Below, piece after piece: positions 22,498 through 30,474 of a stretch of 64,000 bases of DNA (its first letter is position 1; each line of letters begins with the position of its first letter). The notes under the pieces are model-generated. The model saw only the letters and a program-made list of their open reading frames with translations, searched no databases and was not told the DNA's origin. Both the position numbers and the translations under genes were made by a program. Origin of the DNA: Streptomyces endocoffeicus (GTDB lineage Bacteria; Actinomycetota; Actinomycetes; Streptomycetales; Streptomycetaceae); contig NZ_JAERRG010000009.1 in the NCBI RefSeq assembly GCF_016741935.1, positions 248,001 to 312,000 on the forward strand. Direction: 5' to 3'.

Positions 22498-24234
22498 ATG
22501 GCACAGCGCAAGGAACTGGGAACGGGCCCTGCGGGCCGCCCGCGAGCGACCAAGGATCTTCCGGTTGACGACGATCGGCAGCAGGCCGACGAGCCGGGAG
22601 GTGACGCGTATGCCTACTGGGACTCGCGCTCTGATGAGCCGAGCGACGCCGAGGCGATCGACGAGCCGGGACCGGAGGACGACCGCTCGCGCGCCTGGCG
22701 CGAGCGGCTCCGGGACCGTGCCCGCGGGTTCTTCGGTGCGAAAACCCGGGAGCGGATGGCCGACCGCGAGCGCGTGCGCTGGATCGACGTCGACCGGGCC
22801 GAGGACGAGACCGAGGGCCTGGACCAGCGCGAGCAGCTGCTCAAGCTCCGGGCGGAGACGCGGCTGGCCGGCGAGAAGTACATGGCCTCGCTGCGGGACT
22901 CGAAGCTGCTGGTGCCCGGCTTCAACAACGAGGAGCGGACGCAGGAGCTCGGCGTCATGCACCACGTCTACATGCAGATGATGATGCAGTCGTGTCTCAA
23001 GCCGCTCTCGCGAGGGGTGAATGCCAACTCGGTCATCCAGGCCGTCGGCATGGTGATGGCGATGCGGATGCTCGCCCCGGACTTCAAGAAGGAGATGGAC
23101 AGTTACCTCCAGCCCCTCAAGGACAAGATCCAGGAACGCATCGACACCAGGACCCGCGGCATGGTCGCCTCTGCCGAGAGCGGCATCGCGCACCGGCAGA
23201 GGATCTTCAAGGATGTGCCGAGCGACGCCCGGCGCGAGCGCCTCATCGGCAGCACGGATCCGCGTGACCACCTGACGAAGAAGTGGCGCAAGCGCTTCGA
23301 CGCCATGCAGCACCGCGAACGCGGCCACCGGGAGATGTTCACTCCGGACTCAGCCGCCATGACCGAGGTCGCGCTCATGGAGAACGCCTTCTGGAAGATG
23401 CGTGAGCCGGGCGCGGACGCCGGACTGATCCGCGACAGCTACCGGGCGATGCGCAAGCGGCTGCACGAGCAGATGAGTGAGGACGGCCTGGAGCGCCAGG
23501 AGGTCGTCCAGCGCGCGCTGATGATCATCGGCGAGCGGATGGAGTACGAGCCCGAACTGCGCACGATGTTCAACGGCGTGGCCCACGGCCGGATCGTCAA
23601 GGCCCCTGCGCACGAAGAGCGGATCACGGGCTCGGGCAGAGTCCGCACGGTCTGGAGCGGGGAGTTCGACGACCATCTGGGCCAGCGTCTGCCCGAGGAC
23701 GCGATGTTCACGCTGCGCCGGCCCATGGACGCGGACGCCCACCAGGTCCAGCTCGCCGAGACGATGAAGACCTCGATGCTCGACGCGCTGGGCCGCGGCG
23801 ATCAGGAGGGCTACGGGGGCAACATGCTGGGCTACCTGGTCGGCTTCGCGGCACAGAAGCAGGGCCTGGACACCAGCGGGCTGCCCGACATGCTCCAGCA
23901 CCGCCTGGACCAGTCCGAGGTGATGATCGCGAGCATGGACATCGACGGCCTGTCGCCCGAGGAGCAGCAGCGGGTCTACTCCAACGCCTACGTCGACGCG
24001 ATGGAGGCAGTGAACGAGAAGTACCCGGATCTCGAGGCCGAGCTGAAGCGGAGCCTCGGGGAGAACTGGCAACAGACGCTGCAGACGGCGGTCGACGACC
24101 CGGGGGCCTTCTTCGAGGAGCAGCGGCTCAAGCCGCGGTCGCGCCCTACGGGCCCGTCGTCCGAGCGGGAAGCCGGCCCGCAGAACGAGAGCCCGAACGC
24201 TGAGGCCGATGCCGAGGACTACCAGCCCGCCTGA
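22498..24234 (+). CDS. hypothetical helical protein adjacent to the RNA-polymerase-like gene (578 aa)
   Basis: Not recognised. The ATG lies one base after the polymerase stop, so translation is probably coupled and the two products may be partners. The N-terminal 70 residues are acidic and look disordered, then a basic helix RERLRDRARGFFGAKTRERM. The rest is mainly helical, with a Met-rich segment (HHVYMQMMMQSCL, VIQAVGMVMAMRMLAP) around 160-205. The last 40 residues are again charged. No membrane segment, zinc site or known enzyme motif is seen. A promoter-specificity or processivity factor is one possibility. Confidence 0.75.
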   Translation: MAQRKELGTGPAGRPRATKDLPVDDDRQQADEPGGDAYAYWDSRSDEPSDAEAIDEPGPEDDRSRAWRERLRDRARGFFGAKTRERMADRERVRWIDVDRAEDETEGLDQREQLLKLRAETRLAGEKYMASLRDSKLLVPGFNNEERTQELGVMHHVYMQMMMQSCLKPLSRGVNANSVIQAVGMVMAMRMLAPDFKKEMDSYLQPLKDKIQERIDTRTRGMVASAESGIAHRQRIFKDVPSDARRERLIGSTDPRDHLTKKWRKRFDAMQHRERGHREMFTPDSAAMTEVALMENAFWKMREPGADAGLIRDSYRAMRKRLHEQMSEDGLERQEVVQRALMIIGERMEYEPELRTMFNGVAHGRIVKAPAHEERITGSGRVRTVWSGEFDDHLGQRLPEDAMFTLRRPMDADAHQVQLAETMKTSMLDALGRGDQEGYGGNMLGYLVGFAAQKQGLDTSGLPDMLQHRLDQSEVMIASMDIDGLSPEEQQRVYSNAYVDAMEAVNEKYPDLEAELKRSLGENWQQTLQTAVDDPGAFFEEQRLKPRSRPTGPSSEREAGPQNESPNAEADAEDYQPA

Positions 24235-24275
24235 GGTCGATCCGGGAACACGAACAAGGAGCAGAAGGAACGGCC

Positions 24276-24641
24276 ATGAGCCAGGAACAGAATGAGGGAC
24301 AACAGACCAGGTTCGGCTCGCGTTTCGCGCAGATGTTCGGCTACGTCACGCCGGAGGACCGGAGCCGATGGGTACAGATGCGGGCGCAGAACAAGCCGAA
24401 CGTCAACGCGGCCAAGCAGGGCACGAAGTCATTGCTGGGCTCGATGATGGAGTTCGGGGAGCGCAACATCGGCGCGAGGCTCGATGCGGCCCACCGCGTG
24501 GCGGCGCAGCAGCGGTTCGAGGAGTCCCACGACAAGGTCGTGAACCAGCGCCGCGATCCGAACACGCGGAACATCATCGAGTCGGTCGACTACGAGCCCA
24601 AGGACGACCGGGAGGAGATCGAGCTGGACCTGGAGCTCTAG
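24276..24641 (+). CDS. hypothetical protein (121 aa)
   Basis: Not recognised. A soluble, charged protein containing FAQMFGYVTPEDRSRWVQMR and an acidic C-terminus (EEIELDLEL). AAGGAG lies 14 bases and AAGGAA about 6 bases before the ATG. It follows the 578-residue gene by 41 bases and is probably in the same transcript. Confidence 0.65.
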   Translation: MSQEQNEGQQTRFGSRFAQMFGYVTPEDRSRWVQMRAQNKPNVNAAKQGTKSLLGSMMEFGERNIGARLDAAHRVAAQQRFEESHDKVVNQRRDPNTRNIIESVDYEPKDDREEIELDLEL

Positions 24642-24697
24642 CCGAATGGGTTACAACAAGCGTAGCAAGTGGCGCTCGATAAGTCCGCCAGTCCTTC

Positions 24698-24724
24698 TTG
24701 ACTCGTTACTATCTTCGATAGACT
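24698..24724 (+). promoter_or_regulatory. possible promoter of the HU-like gene
   Basis: TTGACT and TAGACT with a short 15-base spacer, upstream of the HU-like start. TCGATAAG occurs 15 bases further upstream (24676-24683). Confidence 0.3.
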
Positions 24725-24768
24725 GGTTTCTAAGCGAAACCATGGCATGAAGGACGACAGGACAGGGT

Positions 24769-25158
24769 GTGGGCATGGAGACGACGACGAATCCGCGCGT
24801 CTGTAAGCGCAAGTTCATCTCTCGGGTCGCGACTCGCAGCGGATTGCCGGTCCGAGTGGTGAACAGGGTGTACAAGTCGCTGCTCGGTGAACTCACGGGC
24901 GCGGTCAGCTGCGGAGAGACAGTCGTACTCCCGAGCTTCGGCCGCTTCTACCGACAGGACCACAAGGGCCACAAGGTGCGCTTCGGCAAGAGCTACGTCG
25001 ACGACTACGTGGTCCTGAAGTTCTCCGCGTCGAGCAGCTTCAACCGCCGGCTCGGGGGCAACGAGGACGAGATCTCACCGGAAACCTACGGGATGATCGA
25101 GGATGCCGACGAGTTCGAGAACGCTACTGAGGATCGTGAACTACGGGCCGCATCGTAG
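24769..25158 (+). CDS. HU/IHF-like DNA-binding protein
   Basis: About 129 residues. The first 90 follow the HU fold: helices CKRKFISRVATRSGLPVRVV and NRVYKSLLGELTGAVSCGE, then VVLPSFGRFYRQDHKGHKVR, a beta arm, and VVLKFSASSSFNRRL, corresponding to HU's VTLPGFGTF...VKFKPGKALK pattern. An acidic tail follows. HU-like proteins bend and compact DNA and assist replication, recombination or transcription. It could organise the element's DNA or help its polymerase. GTG 24769 or ATG 24775 may start. It closes the + strand core block. Confidence 0.65.
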   Translation: MGMETTTNPRVCKRKFISRVATRSGLPVRVVNRVYKSLLGELTGAVSCGETVVLPSFGRFYRQDHKGHKVRFGKSYVDDYVVLKFSASSSFNRRLGGNEDEISPETYGMIEDADEFENATEDRELRAAS

Positions 25159-25184
25159 GCAACGAGGAGCCAGCAGAAAAAAAG

Positions 25185-25220
25185 AGAACTCCCGTGATGC
25201 ACAGGCATCACGGGAGTTCT
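25185..25220. terminator. bidirectional intrinsic terminator
   Basis: A 15-bp perfect stem (AGAACTCCCGTGATG and its complement), a 6-base loop, an A-tract before and TTC after, between the convergent HU-like gene and the minus-strand membrane genes. Confidence 0.85.
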
Positions 25221-25250
25221 TTCGTGGTGGGACGAGCCCAGTTGAGAGGC

Positions 25251-25505
25251 TCAGCCGTCGGCGATTGCGAAGATCAGAATGAGCACGATGACCGGGACGA
25301 AGAGCACGCCTGCCCCGGCGAGAAGATGCTCCCACCCCAGCGGCGAGTTGATCCAGCCCATGAAGTCGTTCCACAGGCCGGCGACGGTGCTCGCGATCGA
25401 GCCGAAGAAGCCGGTGACCCATCCGACGATGGCTGCCAGGCTGACGCCGCCGATCAGACCGAGGGCGATGATGGCACGAGCGCTCTTGAACATGGTCCTG
25501 GACAT
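25251..25505 (-). CDS. small two-helix membrane protein (84 aa)
   Basis: An N-terminal SRTMFKSAR, a first hydrophobic helix (AIIALGLIGGVSLAAIVGWV), a short Trp-containing loop and a second helix (HLLAGAGVLFVPVIVLILIF). Not recognised. Size and topology recall pilin-like or holin-like proteins of transfer systems, but nothing proves that. It follows the 113-residue membrane gene by 11 bases. Confidence 0.6.
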   Translation of the reverse strand: MSRTMFKSARAIIALGLIGGVSLAAIVGWVTGFFGSIASTVAGLWNDFMGWINSPLGWEHLLAGAGVLFVPVIVLILIFAIADG

Positions 25506-25516
25506 GACACCCCGTC

Positions 25517-25858
25517 CTACTTCCGGTCCTCGAAGAGCAGGTAGTACAGCCCGATGTGCGGGATGACGAGGGCCGCCAGCGCGATCCAGGCCCGCCCCGG
25601 GTCCTCGACCACCCAGCCGATGTAGTCCTTGACGGGGCCGACGTAGGCCAGTACGGGGGCGAACACCTCAGTGCGGAAGATGATGTGGAAGATGCCGTAG
25701 GCCATGCCGAGGGCGATTGCCAGTCCGATGCCGCGCCGTACGAAGAGGGCGGAACGAGGACCGATCCGCCGGCGGCGTCCCATGGCTGCGCTGGACTGGG
25801 GCTCGGCATCAGGAGCAATCGCCTGAGCCACTGGCTCGTAGTCGTACATCGCCACCAT
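25517..25858 (-). CDS. small membrane protein (113 aa)
   Basis: A soluble acidic N-terminus, then MGRRRRIGPR (positive-inside), a hydrophobic helix (GIGLAIALGMAYGIFHIIF) and a second one (AWIALAALVIPHIGLYYLL). Not recognised. First gene of a two-gene membrane-protein operon; could belong to the same envelope complex as the coupling ATPase. The start may also be ATG 25849. Confidence 0.6.
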   Translation of the reverse strand: MVAMYDYEPVAQAIAPDAEPQSSAAMGRRRRIGPRSALFVRRGIGLAIALGMAYGIFHIIFRTEVFAPVLAYVGPVKDYIGWVVEDPGRAWIALAALVIPHIGLYYLLFEDRK

Positions 25859-25864
25859 CTCACT

Positions 25865-25872
25865 CTTATCGA
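25865..25872 (-). promoter_or_regulatory. TCGATAAG element upstream of membrane-protein operon
   Basis: The 8-mer TCGATAAG, here extended to TCGATAAGAGTG, lies just before the 113-residue gene. The same 12-mer occurs on the + strand at 26910-26921. Confidence 0.3.
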
Positions 25873-25933
25873 ATCGCTATTGCTTCCATTCTATGAGGAG
25901 CCCTCAATGGTCAGCCGAATCGCTGATTACAGG

Positions 25934-26446
25934 TCACTCGAACTGTAGGTCAGGCTCGTTCATGGATGGCGTGTCGAAGCTGCCGATCGAGCGCTGTCGA
26001 GGTCGTGAGGAACTCGCGATCGGCTCGCGCTGCGCTGCCAGCTCGGCGAGAGTGAAGCCCACGGGGCGACCGAGGCGCTGGCCGGCCATGTAGTAGGCCT
26101 GCCCGTTCGCACGTTCACCCAGGGCGATGATCTCGCGGGTGACGGGCTCGCCCGGGCGCCGGGGCGCACGCTCCCGCCAGACGATCCGGTGCGAGGGCTT
26201 TGCGCTTGGGTCCGCGCCGACGTAGGTGGTCTCGCAATCGGAGAGGTCGGGATAACTGGGCATGTACTCCAGCGGGTGCGTGCTCGGCGCGCCCTGCTGG
26301 ATCCGGCCCAGCTGGTTGAGAGCCACGCGCAGGAGCCGGTCCTCCGGTCCATGAGGGTGCATCACCGCGGCGTCGTGGAGCATCTGGAGGTCCTGCTTGA
26401 GACCAACGGTCGGCAGGAGACGGATGGGAGGCTGACGCTCACTCAT
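25934..26446 (-). CDS. putative RelE/ParE-like toxin
   Basis: A 170-residue protein. Its middle (NQLGRIQQGAPSTHPLEYMP, YPDLSDCETTYVG, HRIVWRERAP, then EIIALGERANGQAYYMAGQR) has the order of RelE/ParE-type ribonuclease or gyrase toxins. ATG 26446 overlaps the upstream antitoxin-like stop by 8 bases, the usual coupled arrangement. The longer start at 26479 would lie inside the partner gene. The family call is by pattern, not search. Confidence 0.5.
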   Translation of the reverse strand: MSERQPPIRLLPTVGLKQDLQMLHDAAVMHPHGPEDRLLRVALNQLGRIQQGAPSTHPLEYMPSYPDLSDCETTYVGADPSAKPSHRIVWRERAPRRPGEPVTREIIALGERANGQAYYMAGQRLGRPVGFTLAELAAQREPIASSSRPRQRSIGSFDTPSMNEPDLQFE

Positions 26447-26846
26447 CACGCTTCTCCTGCTGGGCAGCACGATGCTCATCCGCCCACTGCCGACCGAGCG
26501 GGCCGAGGCTCTCGGCGAGCTCTTCGATGGTCATACTCGCCTCGCCGGAGGCGTCGGACTCCTGGATGCGGCGGGAGACCTCGGCCTGGAAAGCAGCCTC
26601 AGTGTGGGCGTAGGCCGCGTGGTCGTACCTCATGAGGCGCACGAGCGCGGCGAAGGGGATGATCGCGGCCTCGGGCTTGTTGTCGTCGCCGAAGATCAGC
26701 GGCGTGATCTCGCCGCGGCGATAGAGGTTCAGCATCGTGGCGAGGTCCTCGCGCCTGAGCTGGTCGGTCGGGACGACATTGACGGAGAACTTCGGGAGCG
26801 CGGCGTCGGGAGTGCCGTTGTCGTGAGCGTTGCTGTTGTGAGTCAT
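26439..26846 (-). CDS. putative Phd/YefM-like antitoxin
   Basis: A 135-residue protein. LRREDLATMLNLYRRGEITP and LIFGDDNKPEAAIIPFAALV match the N-terminal DNA-binding part of prevent-host-death antitoxins (the motif 'g.pvaviv....f..l'). The acidic C-terminal half would wrap the toxin. With the overlapping downstream gene it forms a likely stabilisation module. Confidence 0.5.
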   Translation of the reverse strand: MTHNSNAHDNGTPDAALPKFSVNVVPTDQLRREDLATMLNLYRRGEITPLIFGDDNKPEAAIIPFAALVRLMRYDHAAYAHTEAAFQAEVSRRIQESDASGEASMTIEELAESLGPLGRQWADEHRAAQQEKRDE

Positions 26847-26852
26847 AGCTTC

Positions 26853-26881
26853 AGCCTAATCAGTCGGGAATAGCTTGTCAT
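26853..26881 (-). promoter_or_regulatory. principal-sigma-type promoter of the toxin-antitoxin pair
   Basis: Read on the minus strand: ATGACA, a 17-base spacer, TAGGCT. The -10 box ends 6 bases before the antitoxin ATG, which predicts a leaderless transcript. Confidence 0.55.
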
Positions 26882-26977
26882 CGACTTGCATACGACCGTA
26901 TTCGCCGAGTCGATAAGAGTGTCGAATGGTGGATCGCTCCGTCTCTGAGAGGCGGTACGGGCAAGAGAAAGAGGAGA

Positions 26978-27018
26978 CCCGTGCTCCAGCCCCGCACGGT
27001 GCGGAGCCGGGGCACGGG
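26978..27018 (-). terminator. nested hairpin terminator
   Basis: CCCGTGC pairs with GCACGGG, enclosing a second stem (CCGCA/TGCGG). It closes the minus-strand genes coming from the right. Confidence 0.5.
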
Positions 27019-27043
27019 CCCTGATGGACGGACGGTCGCGACT

Positions 27044-27175
27044 TCAGAAGTTCCCCTCGTCGGTGAGGTCGACGGTGAGGTCAGCGCCCTCGTCGGGGCG
27101 CAGCAGCACGAGGGTACCGAGTGCCGCGGACAGAACCTCGTCATCCAGGTCGGCAGTTCCGGCCGGAGGTAGGGG
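27044..27175 (-). pseudogene. orphan C-terminal tail, in frame after the stop of the upstream gene
   Basis: Immediately after the TGA of the 27176 gene, in the same frame, 43 codons encode DLDDEVLSAALGTL...PDEGADLTVDLTD and then a stop. This is nearly identical to the C-terminus of the next gene upstream (29330-30340). It has no start codon or ribosome site. It is either a tail lost by a nonsense mutation or a recombination scar. Confidence 0.6.
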
Positions 27176-29185
27176 TCAGGGGCGGGCGGCCTGCTCGTCG
27201 CGGACGGCCATGGGCAGCATGGCGGCGGCCTGTGACCGGTAGTCCTCCAGGGCCTGGGCGTACGTCCCGGCCGCGGTGATCCAGCCGTACCGGGCGGAGT
27301 GCAGGCGGCCGGCCCGAAACGTGTAGCCGGTCAGACGGCCGTGCTCGGTACGCTCGGCCTGGAACGCCTCTGCGCGCGGGTACGTATTGGCCACGCGGGC
27401 CCGGGCCTGGTCCTCGGTCATCTCTCCCGGCTGCGGGCGGTCGCACAGACCGCACAGGCGGGTGTTGGGGACGCCGTCGACCGCCTCGTCCACCTCCATG
27501 ACCACGTACATGCAGCATTCCCGGCACGCCACGTCCACGCGGCGCACGCGCCGGCGGTACTCCAGCCGGTCCTCCAGGGTGAAGCGGAGTGGTCCGGCGC
27601 TGACGCCGTCCAGGACCAGCCACGCATGGGCGTTGATGCCCTTGTCCGCCTGGAGGCCCTTGACCTCCATCGCCTGGCCGTCGACCACCACCAGGTCGCC
27701 GTCCTTGGCATGGCAGGCCAGGCCCCGGGGGCGCGGCGGGTTGTAGAAGACGGCCGTGGTGTCGCGCATGGTCAGCTCCTCGCGGATGCCGCGGCCGGGG
27801 CGGCAACTCCCAGGGCATGCCCACATGACGCCCTGCTGGCGGTCGTGCTGGGCGAGCTTGCCGGAGGACAGCAGGGGCGCGGTGTGGTCGTCGTAGCCGC
27901 ACAGGCCGGTCGGGCCGTCGTAGTCGGCCGGGCCGTGGAAGGGCACCTCCAGGCGGCGGCGCACCTCGGCGGCGGCGGCCTGGGTCACCCGGCTGTCCGT
28001 GCCCGCGTACGCCTCGGCACGCAGGACGGCGCGGCGTCCCTGGGCCTTCCAATCCTGGTCGACCTGCTCGGCGACCTCCATCACCTGGGTGACCGGCACG
28101 CCCAGTTCGCCAGCGATCTCGGCGACCTCCACGGGCCACGCCTGGGCCACGGCGTCCTTGGCGGCGTCCAGGTCGTGGTGGAACCCGGCCTTGCCGTCGC
28201 GACGCTCAGCGTAGGGGGCCCAGGCGGCGTAGCGGCCGCGGCGCATGCGGGCGCCCTCGTCACGGACGCTACCCAGGAAGGCGCCGCCGCGCTTGACCAC
28301 CCAGCAGCCCGGGCCGTCCTCCTTGAGCTTGACGGTGTCCGGGTCCAGGGTGGCGGCCACGCGCTCCAGGACGTCGGTGGGCTCCGCGGTCACCAGGGCG
28401 ATGTACTCGGGCATGGGCGCCTGATCCAGGCCGGTGCGACGGGCGAGGCGGGCGGCCTGGTCAGCCTGCCACCGGTACTCGCTGCCGTCGCCCTGGCTGA
28501 TGATGTTGCAGACGGACACCCAGTGGTAGCGGGCGCGGGCGCCGTGGCCGGTGCGGAACGTCCAGGCGATACGCTCGCCGTCCGGCAGGTCGACCGGCTG
28601 GAAGACGTGGGCGGTGGCGTGGCTGGCCAGGACGAGGGTCCGGGCAGCGACCTCGGTCACCAGCTCCTGACGGCGCGCCTGGTCGTCCTGGTCGGCACGG
28701 TGAAGGACGTGGGGGGCGACCAGGTCGGCGCCACCGTCGACCCAGCACACGGCCTGGTAGGCGTACGCGGCGGCGCCGTGCGCCATGCCGAACGTGGTGC
28801 CGGTGCGCTCGGCGTCCTGGGCGCGCATGACCACCCGGGTGCCGTCCGCGTAGTAGGTCAGCTCCGGGTCGAACATGGTCGCGGCCGTGACGGTGTCGGC
28901 ATCCAGGGGGCGCACGCGCCGCTCGATGTCGGCGACCTTGGTGGCCTGGTCGTCCTCCGCCGGGGCGGCGGGGGCCTCAGTCTCGGCCGGCGGCTCGGTA
29001 GCCAGGACCTCCACGGCGCGCTTGCAGGGGCCGCACGCCTTGCGGTCGGCGGCCTCCTGGGCGGTCAGCTCCCGGGACACCAGTCGACCGCAGCCGATGG
29101 TGTAGGAGTGGAACGCGTCCTTGCGGACGTAGTGCACGGCCTTGCCATTGCCGACCTGGGCTGGGGCAGTGGTGATCGCGGACAT
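27176..29185 (-). CDS. large hypothetical protein (669 aa)
   Basis: Not recognised. Short Cys pairs occur near the N-terminus (around ACGPCKR) and near the C-terminus (ACRECCMYV, LCGLCDRPQ), which could bind zinc, with an Ala/Glu/Pro linker after residue 70. ATG 29185 is supported by AGGAG 8-12 bases upstream; a start at 29236 has no ribosome site. No membrane segments. The TGA end is followed by an in-frame homologous tail. Confidence 0.6.
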   Translation of the reverse strand: MSAITTAPAQVGNGKAVHYVRKDAFHSYTIGCGRLVSRELTAQEAADRKACGPCKRAVEVLATEPPAETEAPAAPAEDDQATKVADIERRVRPLDADTVTAATMFDPELTYYADGTRVVMRAQDAERTGTTFGMAHGAAAYAYQAVCWVDGGADLVAPHVLHRADQDDQARRQELVTEVAARTLVLASHATAHVFQPVDLPDGERIAWTFRTGHGARARYHWVSVCNIISQGDGSEYRWQADQAARLARRTGLDQAPMPEYIALVTAEPTDVLERVAATLDPDTVKLKEDGPGCWVVKRGGAFLGSVRDEGARMRRGRYAAWAPYAERRDGKAGFHHDLDAAKDAVAQAWPVEVAEIAGELGVPVTQVMEVAEQVDQDWKAQGRRAVLRAEAYAGTDSRVTQAAAAEVRRRLEVPFHGPADYDGPTGLCGYDDHTAPLLSSGKLAQHDRQQGVMWACPGSCRPGRGIREELTMRDTTAVFYNPPRPRGLACHAKDGDLVVVDGQAMEVKGLQADKGINAHAWLVLDGVSAGPLRFTLEDRLEYRRRVRRVDVACRECCMYVVMEVDEAVDGVPNTRLCGLCDRPQPGEMTEDQARARVANTYPRAEAFQAERTEHGRLTGYTFRAGRLHSARYGWITAAGTYAQALEDYRSQAAAMLPMAVRDEQAARP

Positions 29186-29329
29186 GGCGCGGTTCTCCTG
29201 GTGGGTAGTGAAAGCAAAGGGATGCAGGGCGCGCATGGTTCGTGTGGCGCACGGGCCAGAAGCGCTGCGGCGAGGCGCCCTCGGGCGACCTCCTAGGCCA
29301 CGCGCGCCCCGTCGTTTCGGTGTTCGGGG

Positions 29330-30340
29330 TCAGTCAGTGAGGTCGACGGCGAGGTCCGCGCCTTCGTCGGGGTGCAGCAGCCCGGCGAGAGTGCCGAGCG
29401 CGGCGGACAGAACATCGTCGTCCAGGTCGACGGTCGCAGGCCCGCCCTCGTCCTCGTGCTTGTCCTCGTCTTGGTCTTCGTGCAGCTCCACGTCGTGGAG
29501 GCGGTAGGCGGCATAGCCCATGCCCAGCTTGGAGTCATAGGCCGCGAAGACGGCATGCGTGTAGCGGGGGCCGTCGGCCGGCGTGAGCAAGCGGACCCGG
29601 CGGGCGATCATGTCGCGCAGGGCGGCTTCCTCGGCCTCGGCGACGGTCTCCCGCAGCTCGGTCAAGATCACTGAGCCCACGGCGTCCAGGAGTGCCCGCA
29701 GGGCGGTCTTGCAGGCCCGTGCGCGGGCATGGTCGGTGGCGACCTGGGCGCAGCGCTGCGCGCGCCAGCACACGCAGCGATGGCAGTCGAGGCAGTTCTG
29801 GGCCCGGTCGCAGCCGCACCGGCAGTCGAAGGGGCGGCAGTAGGCACCGTGTTCCGTCTTCGGCGCGGTGGGGATGGCGGCCAGGGAGCGGGATATCTCG
29901 GTGAAGTCGCGGTTCTCGTCCACGAGATCGGCGGCCAGAACCTGGCCGTCATTGCGGAGCTCCCCCGCAAGGTCATCGCAGGTCTGGCGGCGGACCACGA
30001 GGGCGTACGCCTCGGCCTGCGCACCGATCAGCAGCGGGGGCAGAGGCCGGTCCGCAGGCGGCGCGGCAGCAGGCTGGGCAGCTTGCGGCCTGCCGGTGAC
30101 GAGTGCCAGCGACGCACCGATCAACTCGGGGTCCGGGCGCGGGTCCTCCCGCCAGCGCAGGATCGAGCAGCCGGACACCGACCCTTCGTCGATCTCATGC
30201 AATGTCGGCTCCTGCGCCCACGCTCGGTCCTGCCAGCCGTCCGGTGGCGGCGTGGCCCCGCCGCGGTCGTTGTCAGGCCAGGTGACGCGCACAGCGCGCT
30301 CGGCGATGTCGGCGGTGAACACCTTGGTCCGTTCGGTCAT
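29330..30340 (-). CDS. hypothetical Cys-rich protein (336 aa)
   Basis: Not recognised. A dense cysteine cluster around residues 170-195 (CRPFDCRCGCDRAQNCLDCH) suggests metal binding. A His/Asp/Glu-rich linker precedes the C-terminal tail shared with the fragment at 27044. ATG 30340 follows a GGAG-containing leader. Transcribed towards the 669-residue gene with a 145-base gap. Confidence 0.6.
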   Translation of the reverse strand: MTERTKVFTADIAERAVRVTWPDNDRGGATPPPDGWQDRAWAQEPTLHEIDEGSVSGCSILRWREDPRPDPELIGASLALVTGRPQAAQPAAAPPADRPLPPLLIGAQAEAYALVVRRQTCDDLAGELRNDGQVLAADLVDENRDFTEISRSLAAIPTAPKTEHGAYCRPFDCRCGCDRAQNCLDCHRCVCWRAQRCAQVATDHARARACKTALRALLDAVGSVILTELRETVAEAEEAALRDMIARRVRLLTPADGPRYTHAVFAAYDSKLGMGYAAYRLHDVELHEDQDEDKHEDEGGPATVDLDDDVLSAALGTLAGLLHPDEGADLAVDLTD

Positions 30341-30474
30341 CGGTGTGCTCCGGGTGTGTGGTGAGTGCTGATGCTTGCTGCCCCGCCGGCGAGAGCGGCG
30401 AAGTCGTCCTCCGCCAGGGAGGAGGAGCGGGGCGCGGCATGGGTGCCGCGCCCCACCCGGCGGCGGGTGCGGTC

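Noticed and set aside
16929..22553. 1874-codon open frame antisense to the RNA-polymerase-like gene
   Set aside because: A shadow of high-GC codon usage; no recognisable motifs, and the sense frame has clear homology.
27299..29296. 665-codon + strand frame opposite the 669-residue gene
   Set aside because: Composition typical of an antisense shadow; no ribosome site.
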